A DNA stretch of 64,000 nt from Solobacterium sp. GTDB taxonomy: Bacteria; Bacillota_I; Bacilli_A; Erysipelotrichales; Erysipelotrichaceae. The translations under genes and the position numbers were made by a program. The notes beneath the pieces were generated by a model. It made no database searches. It saw only the letters and a program-made list of their open reading frames with translations, and was not told the DNA's origin. The stretch spans positions 1 through 64,000 of the forward strand of contig JAKVKC010000003.1 of assembly GCA_022486705.1 (NCBI GenBank), given 5' to 3'. This document shows positions 1 to 7,398 of this stretch, piece by piece. Every line of letters begins with the position of its first letter. Position 1 is the stretch's first letter.

Positions 1-72
1 TCTTCTCATATAGGTGAAAACAGTTCTAATTCCAGTTTATTTACCTCCGAATTTATATTAATGGCTCAATAA
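1..72 (+). other. Possible 3' end of an upstream reading frame
   Basis: One frame is open from the first base to a TAA at 70-72 and would encode the last 23 residues of something. The stretch is too short to identify and may be chance. An imperfect hairpin (TATCTCT/AGAGATA) lies at about 94-113, and a good terminator follows at 126-148, so a plus-strand transcript probably does end here. Confidence 0.25.
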
Positions 73-125
73 GCAAAGAAAAAGCGATATCTCTTCTTCA
101 GAGATACCACTTTGTCAACAAGCTG

Positions 126-148
126 AAAGAAGCGTAAAGCTTCTTTTT
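126..148 (+). terminator. Intrinsic terminator upstream of mnmA
   Basis: AAAGAAGC (126-133) pairs with GCTTCTTT (139-146) around a 5-base loop and runs into a T tract. It ends whatever plus-strand transcript enters from the left, just 12 bases before the mnmA -10 box. Confidence 0.8.
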
Positions 149-159
149 GCGTATTAGGG

Positions 160-165
160 TATAAT
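160..165 (+). promoter_or_regulatory. Consensus -10 box immediately before mnmA
   Basis: A perfect TATAAT sits 10 bases before the ATG at 176 and overlaps an in-frame ATG at 164. Transcription from it would begin around 172, so the upstream ATG could not be used and the mRNA would have almost no leader. There is no clear -35 box at the right distance and no Shine-Dalgarno sequence. Confidence 0.55.
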
Positions 166-175
166 GAGAACTGTT

Positions 176-1321
176 ATGAAAAAGAAAATATTAATTGGCC
201 TATCCGGCGGGGTAGATTCAGCAGTTGCTGCATATATATTAAAAGAGCAGGGGTATGATGTGACCTGTGCTTTTATGAGAAATTGGGATTCTATGGCAAA
301 TGATGATTTTGCTGGGAACCCGACGATCGATGATGCCGTCTGTCCGCAGGAGCAGGACTACAAAGATGCACAGTCAGTTGCCGAGAAGCTTGGTCTTCCT
401 CTGCTGCGGGTCGACTTTATTAAAGAGTATTGGGATGATGTTTTTCATGTTTTTCTGGAAGAGTACAAACATGGAAGAACACCGAATCCGGATATTCTAT
501 GCAATCGCTATATCAAATTTGATTCGTTTGTAAAATTTGCCAATGAGAAAGGCTTTGATACGCTGGCGACGGGACATTATGCAAAAATGGGCGAAGAGAA
601 TGGACATCCGATATTGATGAAAGCAGATGACCGCAATAAGGATCAGTCTTATTTTCTGACGGAGATCCATCGTGAAGTGTTGGATCATGTTGTCTTTCCT
701 TTGGGAAACATCGATAAGCCGGAAGTGCGCCGCATTGCGGAAGAACTGCAGCTCTCGATTGCAAAGAAAAAAGACAGTACTGGGATCTGCTTTATCGGTG
801 AACGTCATTTCAGAGAATTTCTAAGCAACTATCTGCCGATGAGACCGGGAAAGATCATCAATATTTCTGATCATAAGACGGTAGGTACGCATCAGGGCGT
901 GCTTTATTACACAGTCGGGCAGCGCAAAGGATTGGATATCGGCGGCATTGGGCCATTCTATGTCATAGGAAAGAATGTTGAAAAGAATGAACTGTATGTT
1001 ACCGATGAAGAACATCAGGATTGGCTGATATCGGATCAATGCCTTGTTACGGGAGTCAATTGGCTGGCAGACCGCAAGCTCCCTTTATCTTGCCATGCAA
1101 AGTTCCGCTATCGTCAGGCTGACAATGAAATTGAAGCTATTCTCAATGAAGATGGTACTGTCACCTGTTCCTATCCGGAAGGAATCCGGAGCGTTACACC
1201 AGGTCAGGAAGCAGTCATCTATGATCAGGATACAGTGATCTGCGGCGGCAAGATTGAAAAGGTCTATCGCAGCGGCAGAGATCTGATGGAAAGCATTGAT
1301 CATGAGATCCATGCGCAGTAA
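176..1321 (+). CDS. mnmA: tRNA-specific 2-thiouridylase MnmA
   Basis: MnmA activates and thiolates U34 of tRNA-Lys, -Glu and -Gln in the cytoplasm, taking sulfur from a cysteine desulfurase relay. The 381-residue protein has the N-terminal pyrophosphatase loop SGGVDS and the two catalytic cysteines of the family, in NPDILCNRY (about residue 103) and TGICFIGERHF (about 205). The HYAK and YTVGQRKGL motifs are also present. Length is normal. I start at 176 rather than the in-frame ATG at 164 because a TATAAT box covers 160-165. No ribosome site precedes it. Its end overlaps the next gene by 20 bases, so the two are probably co-transcribed. Confidence 0.96.
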   Translation: MKKKILIGLSGGVDSAVAAYILKEQGYDVTCAFMRNWDSMANDDFAGNPTIDDAVCPQEQDYKDAQSVAEKLGLPLLRVDFIKEYWDDVFHVFLEEYKHGRTPNPDILCNRYIKFDSFVKFANEKGFDTLATGHYAKMGEENGHPILMKADDRNKDQSYFLTEIHREVLDHVVFPLGNIDKPEVRRIAEELQLSIAKKKDSTGICFIGERHFREFLSNYLPMRPGKIINISDHKTVGTHQGVLYYTVGQRKGLDIGGIGPFYVIGKNVEKNELYVTDEEHQDWLISDQCLVTGVNWLADRKLPLSCHAKFRYRQADNEIEAILNEDGTVTCSYPEGIRSVTPGQEAVIYDQDTVICGGKIEKVYRSGRDLMESIDHEIHAQ

Positions 1322-1997
1322 AGTGCTCACCAAAAAGAAAAGAAAACTATTGCTGCTGATATACTTTGTGGGATATCTTTTCTTATTTCGCTGGTTCCTT
1401 TCGGGGTATGTCTATCCTCATTTTGGACAGAACGGATATCTGCTTGTTTCAGCATTGATCGATGGTGCCATGCTTGTATTCTTTGTCTTTACGGCAGATG
1501 ATTGGCTGAAGGAACAGTGGAAGATTTTCTGTCAAAGAATGCTGCATTCTTCGGCCTGCTGTATTTTTTATCTGCTGCTGCTTTTCGGTACCAGCGTACT
1601 ATTTAGTATTCTGATCGCGATGCCGCTGCATCTAGGCCAGGCAGAGAATCAGATCAACAATGAGACTATGATGCAGCTGGATCGTATCGGCTTTCTGTTC
1701 GATGCCGTCGTGATGGCACCGTTTGCAGAAGAGATCATCTTCCGTGGATGCATATTTCATCCCATCGCTGAGAAAAAAGGCATTTGGATAGGCGCATTGG
1801 TCTCGGGATTATTCTTCGGAGCAATGCATATCGCTGCATCTGCGACCAGCGGGAACTGGATGAATCTTCTTTATTTGATCGATTATGGTTCATCAGGGAT
1901 CATATTGGCTTATGCCTTTGGCAGAACAGACAGTATTTGGACATCCATCATTGTTCATGCATGCTTCAACCTGATTGGCATCTGTGCATTGCTTTAA
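1302..1997 (+). CDS. CPBP-family intramembrane metalloprotease
   Basis: This is a 231-residue polytopic membrane protein of the CPBP (CAAX protease / bacteriocin-processing, Abi) family. Around residues 140-210 it carries the diagnostic motifs EEIIFRG (EExxxR), FFGAMH and a late HACFNL, whose Glu and His residues form the intramembrane active site. The substrate is unknown; family members process prenylated proteins, peptides or anti-sigma factors. The start at 1302 follows a GGAAAG ribosome site; an in-frame TTG at 1296 and ATG at 1311 are alternatives. It lies between mnmA and recD2, probably in one operon. Confidence 0.85.
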   Translation: MRSMRSKVLTKKKRKLLLLIYFVGYLFLFRWFLSGYVYPHFGQNGYLLVSALIDGAMLVFFVFTADDWLKEQWKIFCQRMLHSSACCIFYLLLLFGTSVLFSILIAMPLHLGQAENQINNETMMQLDRIGFLFDAVVMAPFAEEIIFRGCIFHPIAEKKGIWIGALVSGLFFGAMHIAASATSGNWMNLLYLIDYGSSGIILAYAFGRTDSIWTSIIVHACFNLIGICALL

Positions 1998-2010
1998 AGA
2001 AAGAGGGACT

Positions 2011-4206
2011 ATGGAGAACAGCGTCACGAAGATCAATGGCAAGATCACTCACATCATCTATCACAATGAAGCCACCTATTATACGGTCGCTAAATTTCGC
2101 ATTAATGATGAACAGGAAAAACAGATCACTGTCACTGGTATGATGCCGGATCCGCAGCTGGACCTCCTATACAATATATTCGGGCGGTATGTCGAACATC
2201 CGCGTTTTGGCATGCAGTTCCAAATAGAAACTTATGAGCTTCCTCTGCCAATTGAGAAAGAAGGAATCGTACGATATCTTTCCGGTGCCCAATTTGCCGG
2301 CGTAGGGAAAAAGACCGCGGAAAAGGTGGTCAGTGCATTGGGCGAAGACTGTCTTGCCATGATCAAAGAAAATACGGAGATCCTGCATACGGTACCGGGA
2401 CTCAGTGAAAAGAATATTGCGGCTATTAAAGAGGGTATCCAGCAGGAAAATGAGGGCATGGAAGAATTGATCCGCTTTTTAAATGTCCATGGCATTGGTA
2501 TCAGGAACCTCGTCAGACTGAATCAGACTTATGGCAAAGATGCTCTGCAGAAAGTGAAAGAAAATCCTTATCGTGTCATCGAAGAGTGTGATGGCTTTGG
2601 ATTCGCGACCGCTGATAAGATTGCAATGTCCTTAGGCTTTGCTAAAGATGACGAACGGCGCCTATATGCATATTTGGTAGCACTGACAATGGATATGTGC
2701 ATGGCAAGCGGCGACAGCTATGTTCGTTTGGAAGCATTGGAACAGCGCTTTCTGAAAAAAACGGGAGGCATCGGAGATTTCAGCGACCTTCTTTCGCAGG
2801 CTGTTATGAAGAGGACACTGATCCAGGAAGAGAACCGAATTTATGCGAATTCGCAATACGATGCGGAGCGCTATGCCGCAGAGTTCCTATCCCATTTTCC
2901 ATATGAAGATATTGAAAAAGCAGACAGTGCTCTGGTGAAACAGTATTTAGGAGCCATGGAAAAGGATATCCAGATCTCTTACGATCCGCTCCAGATAAAA
3001 GCAATTGAAACATTCTTTGATGAACCGATCACGATTATGACCGGCGGACCTGGAACGGGCAAGACGACCGTCGTGAGAGCGATGGTAACGCTGTTCCGTA
3101 TGCTGTATCCATCGTCATCTGTTGTCTGCTCTGCCCCGACCGGAAGGGCCGCGAAACGATTGGCGGAGCTGACGGGGAGCTCGGCAGCAACGATACACAG
3201 TCTGCTGCAATGGGATCTGGAATCCAATCTTTTTGCAAGAAATGAAGAAAACCCGATCGATGCTGACCTCTTGATCGTAGATGAATTTTCAATGGTCGAT
3301 GCATATCTTTTCAGCCATCTGCTGAAAGCATGCAGGAATGTTAAAAAGATCTGCATCATCGGTGATGAAGATCAGCTGCCATCGGTCGGACCTGGCTGTG
3401 TTCTGCGCGATCTGATCGCATGCGATGAATTTCCCGTGATCCGTCTTGAACATATCTATCGTCAGAAGTCTGGTTCCGATGTCATTGCACTGGCTCATGC
3501 AATCAATCAGGGATGTGTGCATCTGGAAGATTATTCCAATGATCTTGTTTTCTTTTCCTGTCCTGACTATGAGATAAAAAAAAATGTATTGAATGTCGTC
3601 AGCAGTGCGCTTGAAAAAGGATACACGATCGATGATATTCAGGTCCTTTCACCGATGTACAGCGGGGCAGCTGGGATTGATGTGCTTAACCATGCACTGC
3701 AGGAATGTTTCAATCCGATGCAGGCAGATAAAAAAGAGATCCGTATCGGCTATACAATTTTCCGTGAGGGAGATAAGATCCTGCAGCTGAAAAATCAGCC
3801 GGATGATGATGTATACAACGGCGATATCGGACGTTTGATCGAGATCATTCCCAGCAAAGAAAGTGAAGATCATAAAACAACGCTCGTGGTAGACTTTCAG
3901 GATAAGTATATTGAATACAATCAGGATAATTGGCTGAATATCACTTTAGCATACTGCATCAGCATTCATAAATCACAGGGCTCAGAATATCCGATCGTCG
4001 TCATGCCATTCAGCCGCGCACATATACATATGCTGCAGAGAAAGCTTATTTATACGGCAGTGACACGTGCACGCCGATCCTTGGTCCTTTTAGGTGATAT
4101 GAATGTCTTTGAAAGAGGTATTGAGACAATCGACCTTCATCCAAGAGAGACAACGCTGGTGGCAAGGATCAAAGCTTCTTTTGACCAGACAGATCCATTT
4201 CAATAA
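2011..4206 (+). CDS. recD2: ATP-dependent 5'-3' DNA helicase RecD2
   Basis: This 731-residue superfamily 1B helicase is of the RecD2 type found in bacteria without RecBC partners. It acts in replication-fork and mismatch or recombination repair. The long N-terminal region has tandem helix-hairpin-helix segments (for example GVGKKTAEKV and IGIRNL). The motor follows: Walker A GGPGTGKTT near residue 345, Walker B LLIVDEFSMVD near 415, motif III GDEDQLPSVGPG, and the C-terminal HKSQGSEYP and YTAVTRARR motifs. The ATG at 2011 follows AAGAGGG, whereas the longer in-frame start at 1975 lies inside the preceding gene. The next gene is convergent. Confidence 0.95.
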   Translation: MENSVTKINGKITHIIYHNEATYYTVAKFRINDEQEKQITVTGMMPDPQLDLLYNIFGRYVEHPRFGMQFQIETYELPLPIEKEGIVRYLSGAQFAGVGKKTAEKVVSALGEDCLAMIKENTEILHTVPGLSEKNIAAIKEGIQQENEGMEELIRFLNVHGIGIRNLVRLNQTYGKDALQKVKENPYRVIEECDGFGFATADKIAMSLGFAKDDERRLYAYLVALTMDMCMASGDSYVRLEALEQRFLKKTGGIGDFSDLLSQAVMKRTLIQEENRIYANSQYDAERYAAEFLSHFPYEDIEKADSALVKQYLGAMEKDIQISYDPLQIKAIETFFDEPITIMTGGPGTGKTTVVRAMVTLFRMLYPSSSVVCSAPTGRAAKRLAELTGSSAATIHSLLQWDLESNLFARNEENPIDADLLIVDEFSMVDAYLFSHLLKACRNVKKICIIGDEDQLPSVGPGCVLRDLIACDEFPVIRLEHIYRQKSGSDVIALAHAINQGCVHLEDYSNDLVFFSCPDYEIKKNVLNVVSSALEKGYTIDDIQVLSPMYSGAAGIDVLNHALQECFNPMQADKKEIRIGYTIFREGDKILQLKNQPDDDVYNGDIGRLIEIIPSKESEDHKTTLVVDFQDKYIEYNQDNWLNITLAYCISIHKSQGSEYPIVVMPFSRAHIHMLQRKLIYTAVTRARRSLVLLGDMNVFERGIETIDLHPRETTLVARIKASFDQTDPFQ

Positions 4207-4233
4207 AAAATGAAGCTTCCGAAGAAGCTTCAT
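4204..4233 (-). terminator. Terminator of the TrpXYZ-like importer operon
   Basis: A perfect inverted repeat (4210-4218 with 4225-4233) forms a 9-bp hairpin. Read on the minus strand it overlaps the ATPase stop codon and is followed by six T residues, so it terminates the minus-strand operon. For recD2 on the plus strand the T tract is missing. Confidence 0.75.
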
Positions 4234-5033
4234 CGATTCAGCAGAGATTGATCATCCGCAAATTCTTCACCGGCTGCAATCTGGAACTGACGCATCAGAT
4301 CATCGACCGTCAGTTTCTTTTTTTCTTCGCCCTGCACTTCGAAGATGATCTTTCCTTCATGCATCATGATCAGGCGGTTGCCAGTCGCAATCGCATCTTT
4401 CATATTGTGCGTGACCATCAATGCGGTCAGGTGCTCACGCTGTACAATGGTACGCGTTGTATCGAGAACATTGGCAGCTGTTTTTGGATCCAGGGCAGCG
4501 GTATGTTCATCCAGCAGAAGCAGTTTTGGCTTCTGCAGAGAAGCCATCAGCAGGGTCAGTGCCTGGCGCTGTCCGCCGGAAAGCAGTCCAACTTTCTGTG
4601 TCAGACGATCTTCCAGACCAAGATGAAGATCTGCCAAACGGCTGCGGTATTCTTCCTTTTCCTTAGCAGTAACGCCCCAGCGGAGCGTTCTGTGCTTTCC
4701 GCGCCGCGCCGCTAAAGCAAGATTTTCGGCAATCTGCATATCTGGAGCAGTTCCCATCATCGGATCCTGGAAGACGCGTCCGATTAAATATGCCCGCTGA
4801 TAGTCTGCAAGACCGGTGACATCCTGTCCATTGATTACGATTGAACCAGTATCGATCGGCCAGACACCGGCAATGGCATTCAGCATGGTGGATTTGCCTG
4901 CTCCGTTGCCGCCGATGACAGTCACAAAATCACCTTCATTCATCGTGAGCGTCAGATTCTTTAAAGCTGCCTTCTCATTGATCGTACCGATATTGAATGT
5001 TTTGCTGACATGTTTCAGTTCCAGCATATTCAT
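4230..5033 (-). CDS. ABC transporter ATP-binding protein, TrpZ-like
   Basis: This is the 267-residue ATPase of an importer whose permease and lipoprotein are encoded just upstream. It has Walker A (GGNGAGKST, about residue 43), the signature LLSGGQRQ, Walker B (LLLLDEHTAAL) and the switch histidine (VTHNM). Glu-His after the Walker B Asp replaces the usual Glu-Pro, as is common in this subfamily. The start at 5033 has an AAGGAGG site and lies one base after the permease stop; longer in-frame starts would run into the permease gene. The family is linked to aromatic amino acid uptake, but the substrate here is inferred. Confidence 0.9.
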   Translation of the reverse strand: MNMLELKHVSKTFNIGTINEKAALKNLTLTMNEGDFVTVIGGNGAGKSTMLNAIAGVWPIDTGSIVINGQDVTGLADYQRAYLIGRVFQDPMMGTAPDMQIAENLALAARRGKHRTLRWGVTAKEKEEYRSRLADLHLGLEDRLTQKVGLLSGGQRQALTLLMASLQKPKLLLLDEHTAALDPKTAANVLDTTRTIVQREHLTALMVTHNMKDAIATGNRLIMMHEGKIIFEVQGEEKKKLTVDDLMRQFQIAAGEEFADDQSLLNR

Positions 5034-5034
5034 C

Positions 5035-5991
5035 TTACTGTACCTCCTTGGAAGCATTCTTTTTTGCTCGCTTGAAAGATGCTTTTGATTGATTGCGCAG
5101 GTATGGAACGGCCAAGAAAACGGCAACAATAATGGCTGTGAACAGCTTCAGCATGTTTGAATTCAAATGCAGCCATAGAACAACACAGACTACTAGGTAA
5201 TACAGGACACCGCCGGCAACCACGAAGGAAAGACGCCCGGCAAAATTCTGATGCTTCCCAAGAATTGCTTCACCGATGACTTCTCCGATAATTACCGCAG
5301 CTAAGCCGATCACGATTGAACCGCGTCCCATATTAATGTCCGCAAAGCCCTGATACTGTGCCATTAATGCGCCAGCAAAAGCAACGACGCCATTGGACAG
5401 TGCCAAGCCGAATACTTTCATGATATTGATATTGATGCCCTGTGCTTTCGACATTTCCGGATTGTTTCCGGTCGCCCGCATCGCAGAACCTGATTCAGTT
5501 CCGAAATACCAATACAGCAGACCGATCAGCACAATAGCAATGACCGCTCCGGTGATGATGGCTAAAACAATATAGCGGGATGAAATGGAAAGGGCATAGG
5601 TATCAACGCCGATTGCTTTATTTGAAGCAAAGCCCATAATTGCCAAATTGATCGAATATAAAGCAAACTGTGTCAGGATGCCCGCAAGAATGGCCGGGAT
5701 CCCCAGCAGCGTATGCAGGAGACCGGTGACTGTGCCAGCGCACAATCCAGCTAAGAATGCCAGCAGCAGAGCCAGCCAAGGATTCATGCCGCCAAGAATG
5801 GCCATTGCGGCTACCGCACCGCCGGTCGTAAAGGAACCATCAACGGTCAGATCAGCAATATCCAGCATGCGGAAGGTGATATAGACGCCAAGTGCCATGA
5901 TGCCCCATATCAGGCCCTGTGCAATGCCGCCTGGAAAACTGCTGATCAGATTGCCAATGCTTAAAGATGAAACTGTAACCATCTGGATCAT
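5035..5991 (-). CDS. ABC transporter permease, TrpY-like
   Basis: This 318-residue polytopic permease belongs to the family that pairs with COG2984-type binding proteins and is distantly related to branched-chain amino acid permeases. Many hydrophobic segments and the conserved stretches DLTVDGSFTTGGAV and RATGNNPEMSKAQGIN are present. The C-terminus is lysine-rich and cytoplasmic. The start at 5991 follows GAAGGAGG at ideal spacing. It is the second gene of a three-gene operon, after the binding protein and before the ATPase. Confidence 0.9.
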   Translation of the reverse strand: MIQMVTVSSLSIGNLISSFPGGIAQGLIWGIMALGVYITFRMLDIADLTVDGSFTTGGAVAAMAILGGMNPWLALLLAFLAGLCAGTVTGLLHTLLGIPAILAGILTQFALYSINLAIMGFASNKAIGVDTYALSISSRYIVLAIITGAVIAIVLIGLLYWYFGTESGSAMRATGNNPEMSKAQGININIMKVFGLALSNGVVAFAGALMAQYQGFADINMGRGSIVIGLAAVIIGEVIGEAILGKHQNFAGRLSFVVAGGVLYYLVVCVVLWLHLNSNMLKLFTAIIVAVFLAVPYLRNQSKASFKRAKKNASKEVQ

Positions 5992-6019
5992 AAGACCTCC
6001 TTCATTAGAAAAATGAGAA

Positions 6020-6041
6020 GGGCATATTGTGATATATGCCC
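6020..6041 (-). other. Intercistronic hairpin between binding protein and permease
   Basis: GGGCATAT (6020-6027) pairs with ATATGCCC (6034-6041), with no adjacent T tract on the minus strand. It lies in the 60-base gap of the operon. Such hairpins often protect the upstream mRNA so that more binding protein than permease is made; that role is inferred. Confidence 0.5.
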
Positions 6042-6051
6042 CTGCCAACGA

Positions 6052-7056
6052 TTAGTTTGATGCAATTGCTGTGTAGTCTGAAGGAACTTCAATGCCAAGT
6101 TCTTGGCAGATCTTTGCATTGTATTCTTTCTTTGGATTTTTGTAGTACTCAATTTCCATTTTGGAAATATCTTCTTCGCCCTTAAGGATCTTAGCGGCCA
6201 TTTTTCCTGTTGTTTTGCCTAATTCATAATAGTCGATTGAAAGGGTCGCAATGCCGCATCCAGAACAGATTCCTTCTTCACCAGCAATGATCGGTGTCTT
6301 TGTCTTTGATGTAACATTGTAGATCGTTTCCGTAGCAGAAGCGGCAGTGTTGTCCGTCGGAATATACAGTGCATCGCTGCTGGCAGCGGCAGACTGTGTG
6401 ACTTGGGCAACATCATTCGTATCTGTAAATGGATACGAAGTGACATTCAATCCCTTGGCTTTCAGATATTCTGTGACTTTCTGAACCTGATAAACTGAGT
6501 TTGGTTCACCAGAGCAGTATAGAATGCCGATATTCTTTGCATTCGGCAGAAGTTCGGTAAACATATCTGCCTGCTGATCCAGCGGTGCCAGATCTGAAGT
6601 GCCGGATACATTGCCGCCTGGTGTGCCATTGAAATTGCTGATGCCCAAGGCTGTTCCATATTCAGTGACTGATGTGCCTAAGACCGGAATGGATGTGGTC
6701 GCATTCTTGGCAGCCTGCAGTGCAGCGGTCGCATTGGCCAGGATCAGATCTGCTTTTTCAGAGACAAAAGCATTGGCTATTGTCGAACAGGTGGCTGAAT
6801 CACCGGATGCATTCTGAATATCAAAGTTTGCATCTGTCAGATTAATTTCTGATTTCAGCTCATCTACAAATCCCTTTGTGGCAGAATCCAATGCAGGATG
6901 CTGTACAAGCTGAACAATACCGATCATGATCTTGGATGTGTCTGTGGAAACGGCAGAAGCACTGCTGGCAGCACTGGCTGATGAGCCCCCGACGGTACAG
7001 CCTGCCATTGCTAAGGCAAGCAGGGAACCTGTGATGACCTTTGAAAATGTTTTCAT
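6052..7056 (-). CDS. ABC transporter substrate-binding lipoprotein, TrpX-like
   Basis: This 334-residue lipoprotein has a signal peptide ending in LALAMAGC (lipobox cysteine about residue 20) and a Ser/Ala-rich linker, followed by a type I periplasmic-binding fold. The motif IGIVQLVQHPALD is typical of the COG2984 family, some members of which bind tryptophan or tyrosine. The ligand cannot be read from the sequence. The start at 7056 follows GAGGGGTG; the longer in-frame start at 7086 has no ribosome site. First gene of the importer operon, with its own promoter back to back with that of alaS. Confidence 0.9.
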   Translation of the reverse strand: MKTFSKVITGSLLALAMAGCTVGGSSASAASSASAVSTDTSKIMIGIVQLVQHPALDSATKGFVDELKSEINLTDANFDIQNASGDSATCSTIANAFVSEKADLILANATAALQAAKNATTSIPVLGTSVTEYGTALGISNFNGTPGGNVSGTSDLAPLDQQADMFTELLPNAKNIGILYCSGEPNSVYQVQKVTEYLKAKGLNVTSYPFTDTNDVAQVTQSAAASSDALYIPTDNTAASATETIYNVTSKTKTPIIAGEEGICSGCGIATLSIDYYELGKTTGKMAAKILKGEEDISKMEIEYYKNPKKEYNAKICQELGIEVPSDYTAIASN

Positions 7057-7095
7057 AATTTGCACCCCTCGTGAAATAGTTTTCATTTCTGTTAC

Positions 7096-7124
7096 ATTTT
7101 ATTTCATTATGAGAGATAAATCAA
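7096..7124 (-). promoter_or_regulatory. Promoter of the TrpX-like importer operon
   Basis: Read on the minus strand: -35 TTGATT (7119-7124), 17-base spacer, -10 TAAAAT (7096-7101). It leaves a leader of about 35 nt before the lipoprotein start. No T-box or other leader structure is visible, so amino-acid control, if present, is not by a T-box. Confidence 0.65.
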
Positions 7125-7132
7125 TTGCTCAT

Positions 7133-7159
7133 TTGAACTTTTTTATTTTGTGGTAAAAT
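7133..7159 (+). promoter_or_regulatory. Promoter of the alaS T-box transcript
   Basis: TTGAAC (7133-7138) and an extended -10, TGG plus TAAAAT (151-159 of the 7000s), with a short 15-base spacer that the extended -10 may offset. Transcription would begin near 7166, giving a leader of about 230 nt that contains the T-box. It is divergent from the importer promoter 9 bases away. Confidence 0.6.
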
Positions 7160-7165
7160 GTCTGA

Positions 7166-7377
7166 GTAAATCGAATTGGAGATAAGTAGTGATCGTATAG
7201 CGGTGCAGAGAGAAGACGTATGGTGAAAGTCTTTCCGAAATTGGTCATGAAGCTTCTTCATAGAGTGCTCAATCAGCAACGTCCAGCTCGCGTTAAGAGC
7301 AATTAAGGTGCACACAGCAGTGTGAAACAGGATGGTACCGCGTATATAACGTTCCTGATATATTTGGAACGTTTTTT
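7166..7377 (+). ncRNA. T-box leader controlling alaS
   Basis: This leader senses uncharged tRNA. The conserved T-box element GGATGGTACCGCG is at 7330-7342; its TGGT complements an ACCA tRNA end. A GC-rich terminator (AACGTTCC/GGAACGTT plus T tract, 7348-7377) follows and is the alternative to the antiterminator. Stem I contains GCAGAGAGAAG, as in other T-boxes. GCT at 7252-7254, in GAAGCT, is a candidate alanine specifier, but I did not fold the stem, so this assignment is tentative. Confidence 0.9.
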
Positions 7378-7398
7378 ATTGCTCAGGAGGAAATGAAA

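Noticed and set aside
4204-4233. Terminator for recD2
   Set aside because: The stem is good, but the T tract is only on the minus strand, so it serves the importer operon. recD2 termination is not evident.
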